A stretch of 42,187 nt of DNA. Source: Bradyrhizobium acaciae. Lineage in GTDB: Bacteria > Pseudomonadota > Alphaproteobacteria > Rhizobiales > Xanthobacteraceae. A model generated the notes under the pieces. That model searched no databases. It saw nothing but the letters and a program-made list of their open reading frames with translations, and had not been told where the DNA came from. Position numbers and translations under genes: made by a program. The stretch spans positions 1 to 42,187 of the forward strand of contig NZ_JACMYK010000059.1 in NCBI RefSeq assembly GCF_020889785.1, written 5' to 3'. Of this stretch, positions 24,519 through 32,833 are shown piece by piece. Position 1 is the first letter of the stretch, and every line of letters starts with the position of its first letter.

Positions 24519-24959
24519 TTAGCCTTTGACCGCGATCAGCACGGCACCCGCCGAGATCAGCGCGATCCCGATCCAGCCATAGGCCGAGGGGCGCTCGCCG
24601 AGGAACACGGCGCCGAACAGCGCCACCAGCACGACGCTGAGCTTGTCGATCGGCGCGACCAGTGTCGCCGGCCCGAGCTTGAGCGCGCGGAAATAGCAGA
24701 TCCACGACGCGCCGGTGCCGAGCCCTGACAGCAGCAGGAACAGCCAGCTTTTGGTCGAGATCGGTCCGGCCTGGGTGAATTGTCCGGTCGCGAACAGGAT
24801 CGCCGACAGCGTGATCAGCACGACCACGGTGCGGATCAGGGTGGCGAGATCAGAGTTGATGCCCTCGACACCGACCTTGGCGAAGATCGCGGTCAATGCC
24901 GCGAACACGGCGGACAGGAACGCCCAGACCTGCCAGGACGAAAATGTGTCGGGCGACAT
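24519..24959 (-). CDS. Single-domain EamA family transporter (half-size DMT)
   Basis: The 146 residues comprise one EamA repeat with five hydrophobic segments (WQVWAFLSAVFAALTAIFAK, LATLIRTVVVLITLSAILFA, SWLFLLLSGLGTGASWICYF, LVAPIDKLSVVLVALFGAVF, AYGWIGIALISAGAVLIAVK). Full DMT exporters have ten segments, so this one probably works as a dimer, like small multidrug-resistance-type or YdcZ-like proteins. It is the last gene of the comF-grxC operon, 11 bp after the 110-residue gene. The substrate is not known. Confidence 0.87.
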   Translation of the reverse strand: MSPDTFSSWQVWAFLSAVFAALTAIFAKVGVEGINSDLATLIRTVVVLITLSAILFATGQFTQAGPISTKSWLFLLLSGLGTGASWICYFRALKLGPATLVAPIDKLSVVLVALFGAVFLGERPSAYGWIGIALISAGAVLIAVKG

Positions 24960-24970
24960 GAGGCGGACCC

Positions 24971-25303
24971 CTAAGAAAGGCTGGAGAGGATTCTCGGCGC
25001 TATGTCTTGCAATTTACCCTGAAGCTCAGGGTTGGCGAGATCGTGGATCGCGGCGCGGACAATTTTGTCTTGTCCCGGTTCGAGCCGGATGTCCTCCCGG
25101 CATTCGATCAAGTTCGCCCAGGCCTCGACAGCCGCAGCGTCGATCCTGGCGTCCGCAAACCGCTCCAACACATCGGTAATGTGTCGGCGGGTCAACGTCA
25201 CGACCTCATCGGAGTCCCACCCGAACGACTGGAGGCGCGTCTCCAGATCAGAGATGGGTGCATCAAAATGAATGAGAGATAGAAGAGCGGCGTGTCGGTT
25301 CAT
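24971..25303 (-). CDS. Hypothetical protein (110 aa)
   Basis: A soluble, mostly helical protein of 110 residues with moderately acidic composition. Recognisable stretches are FDAPISDLETRLQSFGWDSD, EVVTLTRRHITDVLERFADA and VEAWANLIECREDIRLEP, with an end like DLANPELQGKLQDIAPRIL. I do not recognise a named family; such small proteins are sometimes annotated as contact-dependent-inhibition immunity or as hypothetical, and neither can be claimed. The start has no clear ribosome-binding site. It lies 37 bp after DUF1178 and 11 bp before the half-size EamA gene, so it belongs to the same operon. Confidence 0.7.
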   Translation of the reverse strand: MNRHAALLSLIHFDAPISDLETRLQSFGWDSDEVVTLTRRHITDVLERFADARIDAAAVEAWANLIECREDIRLEPGQDKIVRAAIHDLANPELQGKLQDIAPRILSSLS

Positions 25304-25340
25304 GGCGGATCAAGAGGGGCTTCGTCCACCGCTACCGACG

Positions 25341-25811
25341 TCAATTCCGGTCTTCCGGCAGCGTCGGCAGCGGCGAGACCTCGACGCCCTCGTCGATCAG
25401 CGCACGGGCCTCTTCGGGCGAGGCCTCGCCGTAGATCGGCCGATGCTCGATGTCGCCGTAATGCATCTTGCGCGCTTCGTTGGGGAAGCGCTCGCCGACA
25501 TTGTCGGCGTTCTTCACGATGTGGTCGCGCAGTTCCTTCAGCTTGCTGCGCAGTTCGCGCTCCTGCGCCATCATCAGCGACGTCGATTCGTTGGGCTGTG
25601 CCTCGACGGGCGCGGCCGGCGCCGGGCGGGCCGGTTCGCGGCCCTTCTTGCTGACGACCTGGGGCGCCATGATGGCGCGCTCGACTTTGCTCGATCCACA
25701 GGACGGACAATCGATCAGGTGACGGCGCTCCTGCGATTCATAGGCCGAGGAGCTCTGGAACCAGCTCTCGAACTGATGGCCGCGCTCGCAGCGCAGCGTG
25801 TAGCGGATCAT
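25341..25811 (-). CDS. DUF1178 family protein
   Basis: The 156 residues have the DUF1178 layout: a small zinc-ribbon-like N-terminus (MIRYTLRCERGHQFESWF, then DCPSCGSSKVERAIMAP; C8, H12, C35 and C38 are candidate ligands), a Pro/Ala-rich linker, a helical segment (RELRSKLKELRDHIVKNADN) and a C-terminus GDIEHRPIYGEASPEEARAL. The function is unknown; the FmdB-like zinc ribbon is only a resemblance. The start codon overlaps the nitrilase stop by 4 bp (ATGA), so it is translationally coupled to that gene. Confidence 0.9.
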   Translation of the reverse strand: MIRYTLRCERGHQFESWFQSSSAYESQERRHLIDCPSCGSSKVERAIMAPQVVSKKGREPARPAPAAPVEAQPNESTSLMMAQERELRSKLKELRDHIVKNADNVGERFPNEARKMHYGDIEHRPIYGEASPEEARALIDEGVEVSPLPTLPEDRN

Positions 25812-26686
25812 GCCGAACCCCGGACGAGGTGCAGATGCTCTGGGCCGGCCTTGGGGTCGGCAATGCCGAAGCGCCTGCCATGTTGCAGCGAGGGAATCGT
25901 CCTGCGCGCGGTCTCGACCTTGGCGGGATCGATCTCGGCCAGGAACACGCCCGGCTCGACGCCGCCCTCGGCGAGGATCTCGCCCCAGGGGTCGATGATC
26001 AGCGAATGGCCGAAGGTCTCGCGCTTGTTCTCATGCAGGCCGGCCTGCGCCGCCGCGAATACGAAGCAGCCGGTCTCGATGGCGCGGGCGCGCAGCAGCG
26101 TGTGCCAATGTGCTTCGCCGGTCTTGCGGGTGAAGGCGGACGGCACGGTGAGGAAGGATGCGCCGGCTTCGGCGAGCGCACGATACAGCGCCGGGAACCG
26201 CACATCATAGCAGATCGTCAGCCCGATCCGGCCCCAGGGCAGGTCGGAGATCACGGCGGTCTCGCCGGGCTGGTAGTTGGCCGATTCGCGATAGCTCTCG
26301 CCGCCCGGCAGGTCGATGTCGAACATATGGATCTTGTCGTAGCTCGCGAGCACATTGCCCTCGGGCCCGATCAGGAACGAACGGTTGACCGCCTTCTCCG
26401 GCGAGAAGCGCAGCGCCAGCGAGCCGATATGCAGATGGATCTTCAGCTCGGCGGCCAGCGCCCGATACGCCTGCAGCGACTTGTCGTCCTCTTCGCTCGC
26501 CAAGTGCTCGAACAGCGCCTTGCGGTTCAGCTGCATCATGTTGCTGACCTCGGGGGTCAGCACGTATTTTGCGCCCTGCGCCGCCGCTTCGCGGATCAGC
26601 CGCGTGCCCTGCTCGAGGCTCGGCTCCGGCAGCAGCCCGGTGCGCATCTGCACCATGGCGGCGGTGAAAATGTTGTCCGTGCTCAT
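25808..26686 (-). CDS. Carbon-nitrogen hydrolase (nitrilase superfamily, Nit-like)
   Basis: The 292-residue cytoplasmic enzyme has the catalytic triad E46 (TPEVSNM), K118 (SYDKIHMFD) and C159 (LTICYDVRFPALYR), with the Nit1/Nit2-type DIDLPGGESYRES region. Relatives act as omega-amidase or deaminated-glutathione amidase; the latter fits its place beside glutaredoxin but is an inference. The start ATG 26686 is set by the one-base overlap with the grxC stop (TGATG). A DUF1178 gene is coupled downstream. Confidence 0.9.
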   Translation of the reverse strand: MSTDNIFTAAMVQMRTGLLPEPSLEQGTRLIREAAAQGAKYVLTPEVSNMMQLNRKALFEHLASEEDDKSLQAYRALAAELKIHLHIGSLALRFSPEKAVNRSFLIGPEGNVLASYDKIHMFDIDLPGGESYRESANYQPGETAVISDLPWGRIGLTICYDVRFPALYRALAEAGASFLTVPSAFTRKTGEAHWHTLLRARAIETGCFVFAAAQAGLHENKRETFGHSLIIDPWGEILAEGGVEPGVFLAEIDPAKVETARRTIPSLQHGRRFGIADPKAGPEHLHLVRGSA

Positions 26687-26958
26687 CAGGCGCCGCCTCC
26701 GTTGCTGAGCAGGCCGTCGAGCTTGCCCTCGCGGTCGAGCGCGTAGAGCTCGTCGCAGCCGCCGACATGGGTCTTGCCGATGAAGATCTGCGGGAAGGTC
26801 GTCCCGGCGCCGGCGCGATTGTACATTTCGTCGCGATAGGCCGGGTTGCTGGCGACGCTCAATTCGGTGAACGCCGCGTTCTTGCGCGTCAGAAGCGATT
26901 TGGCCGCGGTACAATAACCGCAGCCCGGGCGGGTGTAGATTTCAATGGCAGCGGTCAT
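26686..26958 (-). CDS. grxC: Glutaredoxin 3
   Basis: A 90-residue monothiol/dithiol redox protein that reduces disulfides with glutathione. The active site CGYC is at 13-16 (YTRPGCGYC), and the later motifs TTFPQIFIG (cis-Pro) and VGGCDELYALDREGKL complete the GrxC pattern. The gene starts 30 bp after comF and is translationally coupled to the nitrilase gene. A comF-grxC pair is common in Rhizobiales. Confidence 0.95.
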   Translation of the reverse strand: MTAAIEIYTRPGCGYCTAAKSLLTRKNAAFTELSVASNPAYRDEMYNRAGAGTTFPQIFIGKTHVGGCDELYALDREGKLDGLLSNGGGA

Positions 26959-26988
26959 GGTGTGCTCGGTTGAACCTGATTACTTGGA

Positions 26989-27797
26989 TTATATGGGAGC
27001 GCGGTGCTGCTCGACAACCCGGGCAAACACCAGCACGTCGACCTGCGCCGCCTTCGCCCGTAATAGCGCTCGGGCGCAAGCATCCACTGTCGCACCCGAG
27101 GTCAGGACGTCGTCGACCAGGATCACCCGGCGGCCCTGGATGTCAGCCTTGCGTTCATCGGCGACCCCGAATGCGCCCTGCACATTGCTGGCGCGGTCCT
27201 TGCGCGACAGTCCGATCTGCTGCTCGGTGGCGCGGACACGCCGCAGCGCCTCCGACACCATTTTGACGCCGCTCTGGCGCGCGATCACCTTGGCGAGCGC
27301 GCCGGACTGGTTGTAGCGCCGGCTCCAGCCGCGCCGCCAGTGCAGAGGAACCGGAACCAGCATGTCGGCGCCGTCGAGCAATTCCTTCCCCGCCCGCGCC
27401 ATCCAGCGGCCCATTGTCGGCGCCAGATCGGTACGATCCTGGAATTTTAATGCGTGCACCAGCGTGCGCGCGACGTCGTCATAGCGCACCGCGGCGCGGG
27501 CGCGTTGATAGGCTGGTGGGTTGGCGATCGCTCCATCGACAGCAGCTCGGGACCTGGATCGTAGACGAAGGGAATGCCGAGCCGCGGGCAGAACGGCGGC
27601 GCGATGAACGACAATTTGGCCCAGCAGTCCGCGCAGACGCCCTCGCCATGAACCGGCTCGCGGCAGGACACGCACAGCGTCGGCAGCGCGATGTCGAGCG
27701 CCAGCCGCGCGGTGCGCAGCCACGCGCCGCCGACCGCGCCGAGCGCGCGCTGGAGGTGGGCCGTAATGGAGCGTGTCGGTGAAGCCTCGGCGTCCAT
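26989..27797 (-). pseudogene. comF: ComF family phosphoribosyltransferase-like protein, frameshifted
   Basis: The N-terminal part starts at ATG 27797 (MDAEASPTRSITAHLQRAL) and carries the zinc motif LCVSCREPVHGEGVCADCW, but after ELLSMER near 27530 the frame degenerates. The C-terminal part in another frame is typical ComF: ANPPAYQRARAAVRYDDVAR, VPVPLHWRRGWSRRYNQS and the phosphoribosyltransferase motif VILVDDVLTSGATVDACARA. Adding one G on the minus strand, making GAGGCGATCGCC from GAGCGATCGCC near 27531, gives a continuous ELLSMEAIANPPAY. ComF proteins link to DNA uptake. The lesion is either a real 1-bp deletion or a sequence error. It heads the comF-grxC-nit-DUF1178 operon. Confidence 0.82.
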
Positions 27798-27873
27798 CGG
27801 GCAAGGCTAGCGTTTGAGCAATGCAGGCTCAAGGCGCATTGCCTGCGCCGGCGGTCCGGCGTAACCAGCGGGC

Positions 27874-28716
27874 ATGGCAACCCCCCCGGCCACGGCCCCA
27901 ATCCTGTTCGACCGCGCATTGCTCGGCGCGCGGCTGGCGCGTGCGCAGGCCGCGGGAGCGGCGACGTTCCTGCTCGAGCGAGCCACGGAGGATATGGCGG
28001 ACCGCTTGCAGGCGGTGTCGCGCAGCTTTTCTTCAGCAGCCGATGTCTGGACGCCGGGTGACGGGCTTGCGGAGGTCCTGCGCGGGCGTGTGGCATCAGT
28101 CGGTACGATCGGATTCGCTGAGGCGGAATCGCTTGGCCTGCCGCCGGAGTCGCTCGATCTCGCGGTCTCGGCGCTCGCCTTCCAGTTCGTCAATGATCTG
28201 CCCGGCGTGCTGGCGCAGATCCGCCGCGCGCTGAAGCCGGACGGGCTGCTGCTCGCTGCGATGCTCGGCGGCGACACGCTGACAGAACTCAGGCAAAGCT
28301 TCGCCGCGGCGGAGGCGGAGTGCGAGGGCGGGGTGTCGCCGCGCGTCGCGCCGTTCGCCGATCTGCGCGACATCGGCGCGCTGTTGCAGCGGGCAGGATT
28401 CGCGTTGCCGGTGACCGATGTCGACCGCGTCGTGGTGCGCTATGCCAGCGCGTTCGCGCTGATGGCCGACCTCAGGCGCATGGGCGCGACCAATGTGCTG
28501 CGCGAGCGCCGCCACACCCCGACCCGCCGCGCCACCATGTTGCGCATGGCGCAGATCTACGGCGAACGCTTCGCCGACGCCGACGGCCGCATCCGCGCCA
28601 CCTTCGACATCGTCTGGCTGTCCGGGTGGGCGCCGCATGAAAGCCAGCCGAAGCCGCTGAAGCCAGGCTCGGCGAAAGCGAGCCTGGAGGCGGCGGTGAA
28701 GGGCACGAAGCGTTAG
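27874..28716 (+). CDS. SAM methyltransferase of the BioC/NDUFAF5-like family
   Basis: The 280 residues match the alphaproteobacterial NDUFAF5-like type: an N-terminal LFDRALLGARLARAQ, FLLERATEDMADRL, a core with LDLAVSALAFQFVNDLPGVL and RRALKPDGLLLAAMLGGDTL, and a C-terminal ATNVLRERRHTPTRRATML. In mitochondria NDUFAF5 modifies an arginine in a complex I subunit; a role in complex I assembly here is an inference from family. The canonical glycine motif is replaced (TPGDGLAEVLRGRVASVG), as usual for this group. It is divergent from comF, with a 76-bp gap. Confidence 0.85.
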   Translation: MATPPATAPILFDRALLGARLARAQAAGAATFLLERATEDMADRLQAVSRSFSSAADVWTPGDGLAEVLRGRVASVGTIGFAEAESLGLPPESLDLAVSALAFQFVNDLPGVLAQIRRALKPDGLLLAAMLGGDTLTELRQSFAAAEAECEGGVSPRVAPFADLRDIGALLQRAGFALPVTDVDRVVVRYASAFALMADLRRMGATNVLRERRHTPTRRATMLRMAQIYGERFADADGRIRATFDIVWLSGWAPHESQPKPLKPGSAKASLEAAVKGTKR

Positions 28717-29135
28717 GGACGTACGCTGCTCAGGCTCCCTCCCCCCTTGCGGGGGAGGGTGGGGAGAGGGGTAGCCCCGGGCGAGATACTAGTGCGATTG
28801 TCCCTTTCACAATTCTGCGCGCGTTTTCAAGATCATGCGGAGAGAGCGCGCCGTGTGCACCCCTCTCCCCAGCCCTCCCCCGCAAGGGGGGAGGGAGCCC
28901 GTCCATCGTGCGTCCCTCACGGTCAACCCCGCTCATCGTGCGCCAGCGAGATCACAGCCATCCAACCTCGCTCACAAGGTGGGCGACGGTTGCTTGCACG
29001 ATTTCGGAATAATGGAATTGTGCCGGTGAGTTGCCCGACGTGTCAAGTCGTCGTGCTGAACGCCGGGCTACTTTGCATGGGGTTGTTTTCGATATTTTGG
29101 CAAGGCGCCTCCCCCGCAAGTGGGAGGGGCGACGG
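28717..29135. repeat. Repeat-filled gap: inverted CTCCCTCCCC arms and a smaller hairpin
   Basis: The arms at about 28734-28772 and 28860-28898 (CCCTCCCCCCTTGCGGGGG and its reverse) are inverted copies around an 87-bp centre, each itself a hairpin. A further hairpin of the same class, CCTCCCCCGCAAGTGGGAGG, lies at 29105-29131, directly after mutT (minus strand), where it may act as a terminator. The part from about 29020 to 29100 contains GTGAGTTGCCCGACGTGTC, which I recall as another dispersed Bradyrhizobium fragment. No gene is seen. Confidence 0.75.
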
Positions 29136-29546
29136 TCACAGCAGCAGATCCACCAGATGCGGCAGCAGCGGGATGTCCGCCGGCGGCATCGGATAGTCGC
29201 GCAGCTTGTTGGCGCGGACCCAGGCGAGGTTCTGGCCCTCGCGCGCCACCGCCAGGCCCTCCCAGCGGCGGCAGATGTAGAGCGGCATCAAGAGATGGAA
29301 GGTCTCGTAGGCGTGGCTGGCGAAGGTCAGCGGGGCGAGGCACGGCTCGCTCACGGTGATGCCGATCTCCTCGTGCAGCTCGCGGATCAGGGTCTGCTCC
29401 GGCCGCTCGCCGGGCTCGATCTTGCCGCCGGGGAATTCCCACAATCCCGCCAGCGCCTTGCCTTCGGGACGCTGCGCCAGCAGCACGCGCTTGTCGGCGT
29501 CGACTAGCGCGCAGGCGACGACGAGGGTCAGCTTGATCTCAGCCAT
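29136..29546 (-). CDS. mutT: 8-oxo-dGTP diphosphatase (MutT-type Nudix hydrolase)
   Basis: It removes oxidised guanine nucleotides to prevent transversions. The start ATG 29546 gives MAEIKLTLVVACALVDADKR; a longer reading adds 12 unlikely residues, and GGAAGGA lies about 12 nt upstream. The Nudix box is complete at about 40-62 (GGKIEPGERPEQTLIREL followed by HEEIGI). The length of 136 residues and the C-terminal WVRANKLRDYPMPPADIPLL fit the bacterial MutT group. In many alphaproteobacteria mutT lies near argJ and secA, as it does here within a few kilobases. Confidence 0.92.
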   Translation of the reverse strand: MAEIKLTLVVACALVDADKRVLLAQRPEGKALAGLWEFPGGKIEPGERPEQTLIRELHEEIGITVSEPCLAPLTFASHAYETFHLLMPLYICRRWEGLAVAREGQNLAWVRANKLRDYPMPPADIPLLPHLVDLLL

Positions 29547-29717
29547 GGAGCAGGGATTTCCTTCCGATCTGCAAGCGTTCATTAACCAGCAATGCGCCGC
29601 CCGGCCAAACGATTTGTGCCGGTAGCTGTTTCTGCATCCGCGATAAGCCGGCCTTAATTCGCAACTGGCAGGGTGAAGCGGTTTATCTACCCATCAAATT
29701 CTCTGCCGATATAACCC

Positions 29718-31046
29718 ATGAGCACCTTGATCCGGACCATCAGCCGTTTCCGTCGCGATCGCTCCGGCAATATCGCGATGACCTTCGGCCTTGTGCTGCT
29801 GCCGCTCGTCGTCGCGGTCGGATGCGCGGTCGACTATTCCCGCGCCAACCAGATCCGCAGCAAGCTGATCTCCGCCGCCGACGCGGCGAGCGTCGGCGCG
29901 GTCGCCAAGCAATCGCCCGGCTTCATTGCCGCCGGCGCCATGACCTCGGACGGTGAGATCTCGGCGGGCGAAGCCGACGCGCGGAAGATCTTCAGCGGCA
30001 ACGTCTTCAACCAGAACGGCTTCACGCTGACCAGCGTGACGCCGACCATGACCAAGAGCGGCGGCACGATCACCTCGACGGTCCAGTTCACCGCAGATGT
30101 CCCGACCATGTTCCTCGGCGTCATCGGGCAGAGCAAGATGACCGTGACGGGTACGTCGACCGCGACCGCGAACATGCCGCTCTATATCGATTTCTATCTG
30201 CTGCTCGACAATTCGCCTTCGATGGGGGTCGCAGCGACGCCGGCCGACGTGACCAAGATGGTCAACAACACGCCGGACCAGTGCGCGTTCGCCTGCCACG
30301 ACTACAACGATGCCAACAACTACTACAATCTCGCCAAGTCGCTCGGCGTGACGACGCGGATCGACGTGCTGCGCAGCGCGACCCAGCAGCTGATGGACAC
30401 GGCCGCGAACACCGCGACCTATGCCAGCCAGTACCGGATGGCGATCTACGATTTCGGCGCCTCGTCGGCGACGATCGGCCTGCGCGCGCTGTTCACGCTG
30501 TCGACCAGCCTGTCGAGCGCCAAGACCGCGGCCGGCAACATCGACCTGATGGGCGTCTACGGCAACAACGACTCGTACACCGCCGACAAAGACAGCCAGT
30601 TCTCGACGGTGCTTCCGGCCATCAGCAACGCGATCAGCGCACCGGGGCCCGGCACCTCGGCCGCGCCGATGAAGTATCTGTTCTTCGTGTCCGATGGCGT
30701 GGCCGACGAGCCGAATTCAAGCTGCCTGAAGCCGATCACCGGCAGCAATCGCTGCCAGTCGCCGATCAATCCGGCGCTGTGTGATGCGATCAAGAAGCGC
30801 AACATCAAGATCGCGGTGCTCTACACCACCTATCTGCAGCTGCCGACCAACAACTGGTACATGACCTGGATCGATCCGTTCAATCAGGGTCCGTTCGGTC
30901 CGTCGCCGAACAGTCAGATCGCACAGAACATGCAGGCTTGTGCGTCGCCGGGCTTCTATTTCGAGGTCAGCCCGACGCAGGGCATTGCAGACGCGATGAA
31001 CGCGCTGTTCAAGAAGGCCGTCGCCGACGCGCGGATCTCGAGCTAA
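29718..31046 (+). CDS. TadE/TadG-like pilus-associated protein with vWA-type domain
   Basis: The 442-residue protein starts with a basic stretch and the Flp-type N-terminus RDRSGNIAMTFGLVLLPLVV, then AVDYSRANQIRSKLISAADAA, the TadG-like signature with one transmembrane helix (about 22-40). The remainder is exported. From about residue 155 it resembles a von Willebrand A domain, with DNSPS at 164-168 as metal-site motif and FFVSDGVADEP later. Four or more cysteines in the middle could form disulfides. TadG-like proteins join tight-adherence pilus assembly, but no other tad genes are near. The upstream 135 bp hold its promoter. Confidence 0.87.
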   Translation: MSTLIRTISRFRRDRSGNIAMTFGLVLLPLVVAVGCAVDYSRANQIRSKLISAADAASVGAVAKQSPGFIAAGAMTSDGEISAGEADARKIFSGNVFNQNGFTLTSVTPTMTKSGGTITSTVQFTADVPTMFLGVIGQSKMTVTGTSTATANMPLYIDFYLLLDNSPSMGVAATPADVTKMVNNTPDQCAFACHDYNDANNYYNLAKSLGVTTRIDVLRSATQQLMDTAANTATYASQYRMAIYDFGASSATIGLRALFTLSTSLSSAKTAAGNIDLMGVYGNNDSYTADKDSQFSTVLPAISNAISAPGPGTSAAPMKYLFFVSDGVADEPNSSCLKPITGSNRCQSPINPALCDAIKKRNIKIAVLYTTYLQLPTNNWYMTWIDPFNQGPFGPSPNSQIAQNMQACASPGFYFEVSPTQGIADAMNALFKKAVADARISS

Positions 31047-31057
31047 GGCGCTCTCAT

Positions 31058-31190
31058 CGTCACCCCCGCGCAAAGGCTTCGCCTTTGTCGCTGGAGGAGG
31101 CCGCGAAGCGGCCGTCTCGAAGGGTCGACGGCCCGACTGGTGGCCGTGCATCCTTCGAGGCTCGCTCCGCTCGCACCTCAGGATGACGGG
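31058..31190. repeat. Dispersed repeat, CGTCACC...GGATGACG family (copy 2)
   Basis: It contains GGCCGTCTCGAAGGGTCGAC and CATCCTTCGAGGCTCGCTCC as in the copy at 11575-11680, with an additional AAAGGCTTCGCCTTT hairpin near the left end. The element lies immediately after the TadG-like gene. Confidence 0.85.
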
Positions 31191-31199
31191 ATTAACGCC

Positions 31200-31284
31200 G
31201 TCATTGCGAGCGAAGCGAAGCAATCCATCTGACCGCACGCTCCGACGGATGGATTGCTTCGTCGCTTCGCTCCTCGCAATGACG
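31200..31284. repeat. Dispersed inverted repeat, GTCATTGCGAGCGAAGC family
   Basis: The left part TCATTGCGAGCGAAGCGAAG and the right part TTGCTTCGTCGCTTCGCTCC with CTCGCAATGAC are inverted copies with the inner ends CAATCCATC and GATGGATTG. It stands between the repeat before it and the argJ stop. A typical intergenic repeat of Bradyrhizobium-like genomes. Confidence 0.85.
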
Positions 31285-31308
31285 GGGATGGCGGGCGACC
31301 TGTAGTGC

Positions 31309-32550
31309 TTACGACCGGTAATCGCCGTTGATCGCGACGTATTCCTTGGTGAGGTCGCAGGTCAGCACGCGGTCTTTGGCCTTGCCGAGGCCGAGCGCGA
31401 CCTTGATCTGGATCTTCGGCGCCTTCATCGCCTCCGACACCTCTTTCTCATTGTAGGACGGATCGCGCGCACCGCTCCTGGCGACGCGGATGCCGTTGAA
31501 GGAGATCGAGAGCTTGTCGCGGTTGGCGGGTTCGCCGGCCTTGCCGACCGCCATCACCACACGACCCCAATTGGCGTCCTCGCCGGCGATCGCGGTCTTC
31601 ACCAGCGGCGAATTGGCGATCGACATCGCGATCTTGCGCGCCGACGGTTTTGTCGTCGCGCCCTCGACCACGACCTCGACCAGCTTGCGCGCGCCTTCGC
31701 CGTCGCGGGCCACCTGTTCGGACAGGCTGGCGAGGATCTGCTGGAACGCCTTGGTGAAAGCCTTCAGGCGCGGGTCGCTGGCGCGCGAAATCTTCGGCGC
31801 GCCATTGGCGGCCGCAGCGCCGGTCGCAAAGGCGAGCAGCGTGTCCGAGGTCGAGGTGTCGCCGTCGATGGTCAGCGCATTGAAGGTGTCCTCGACGCCG
31901 GCCTTGAGCAGCGATTGCAGCACGCCGGCCGACAGCGGCGCGTCGGTGAAGATGAAGGACAGCATGGTCGCCATGTCGGGCATGATCATGCCGGCGCCCT
32001 TGGCCATGCCGTTGATCGTCACCTTGGCCTTGCCGAGCTTGACGGTCGCGGTGGCGACCTTCGGGAAGGTGTCGGTGGTCATGATCGCCTTGGCGGCGTC
32101 CATCCAGTGATCCGGGGTCGCGGTCTCCGCGAGCTGCGCCAGCACGCCGTCGAACTTGGTGGCATCGAGCGGTTCGCCGATCACGCCGGTCGAGGCGAGG
32201 AACACGTCCGAGGTCGAACAACCGACCGCCTTCGATGCGATCTGCGCGGTCAGCGCGGTGGATGCCTTCCCGGTCTTGCCGGTGAAGGCGTTGGCGTTGC
32301 CGGAATTGACCACCAGCGCGCGGGCGCTCCCGCCCTTCAGCCTGGCGCGGCACCATTCGACCGGCGCCGACGGGCACTTCGACTTGGTGAAGACGCCGGC
32401 CACCGTGGTGCCCTTGTCCATCAGTGCGAGCAGCACGTCGGTGCGCCCCTTGTAGCGGATGCCGGCGGCAGCGGTCGCAAGGCGCACACCCGTGATCACG
32501 GGCATCTCTGGAACGTCAGGCGGGGCGAGGGGGGAGACGGCGGTGGACAT
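31309..32550 (-). CDS. argJ: Bifunctional glutamate N-acetyltransferase/amino-acid acetyltransferase ArgJ
   Basis: It recycles the acetyl group from N-acetylornithine to glutamate in arginine synthesis. The start ATG 32550 follows GGAAG. The 413-residue precursor has the self-cleavage region GMAKGAGMIMPDMATMLSF, where the threonine becomes the N-terminal nucleophile of the beta chain. Other family motifs are NSGNANAFTGKTG, CSTSDVFLASTGVIG and TIDGDTSTSDTLL, and the C-terminus AINGDYRS is typical. The sequence is complete. It lies downstream of the parvulin gene on the same strand, separated by a repeat unit. Confidence 0.95.
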   Translation of the reverse strand: MSTAVSPLAPPDVPEMPVITGVRLATAAAGIRYKGRTDVLLALMDKGTTVAGVFTKSKCPSAPVEWCRARLKGGSARALVVNSGNANAFTGKTGKASTALTAQIASKAVGCSTSDVFLASTGVIGEPLDATKFDGVLAQLAETATPDHWMDAAKAIMTTDTFPKVATATVKLGKAKVTINGMAKGAGMIMPDMATMLSFIFTDAPLSAGVLQSLLKAGVEDTFNALTIDGDTSTSDTLLAFATGAAAANGAPKISRASDPRLKAFTKAFQQILASLSEQVARDGEGARKLVEVVVEGATTKPSARKIAMSIANSPLVKTAIAGEDANWGRVVMAVGKAGEPANRDKLSISFNGIRVARSGARDPSYNEKEVSEAMKAPKIQIKVALGLGKAKDRVLTCDLTKEYVAINGDYRS

Positions 32551-32639
32551 CGGCAAGCTTCCGGCTACGGGGAGGGAAGCGCTGCATATCATCTCGCCGA
32601 CTGAAGCGGGAGAGGGCTCGGGCGCGAGCGCGCAACGGC

Positions 32640-32755
32640 GTCGTCCCGGCGAAGGCCGGGATCTACAACCACCGTCATCAATTGTTCAAGAAACTGCTAC
32701 CGCGGCAAGAAAAGCTCTGCCGCGGCGTATGGGTCCCGGCTTTCGCCGGGACGAC
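32640..32755. repeat. Paired-hairpin repeat element (GTCGTCCCGGC family) between ppiC and argJ
   Basis: The left arm GTCGTCCCGGCGAAGGCCGG and the right arm GTATGGGTCCCGGCTTTCGC are inverted relatives of the arms at 22923-23330. The 54-bp centre includes CAATTGTTCAAGAAACTGC, distantly like the interior of array units 1 and 3. No GIY-YIG remnant is seen. A short CCGGGACGAGCCCGGCC hairpin of another type follows near 32790-32806. The element separates argJ from ppiC. Confidence 0.8.
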
Positions 32756-32833
32756 GTGATCAAACGAGCGCGTCGCCAAAAGCAAATGGCCGGGACGAGC
32801 CCGGCCATCGCAACTGCATCTGTGGCGCAAAAC

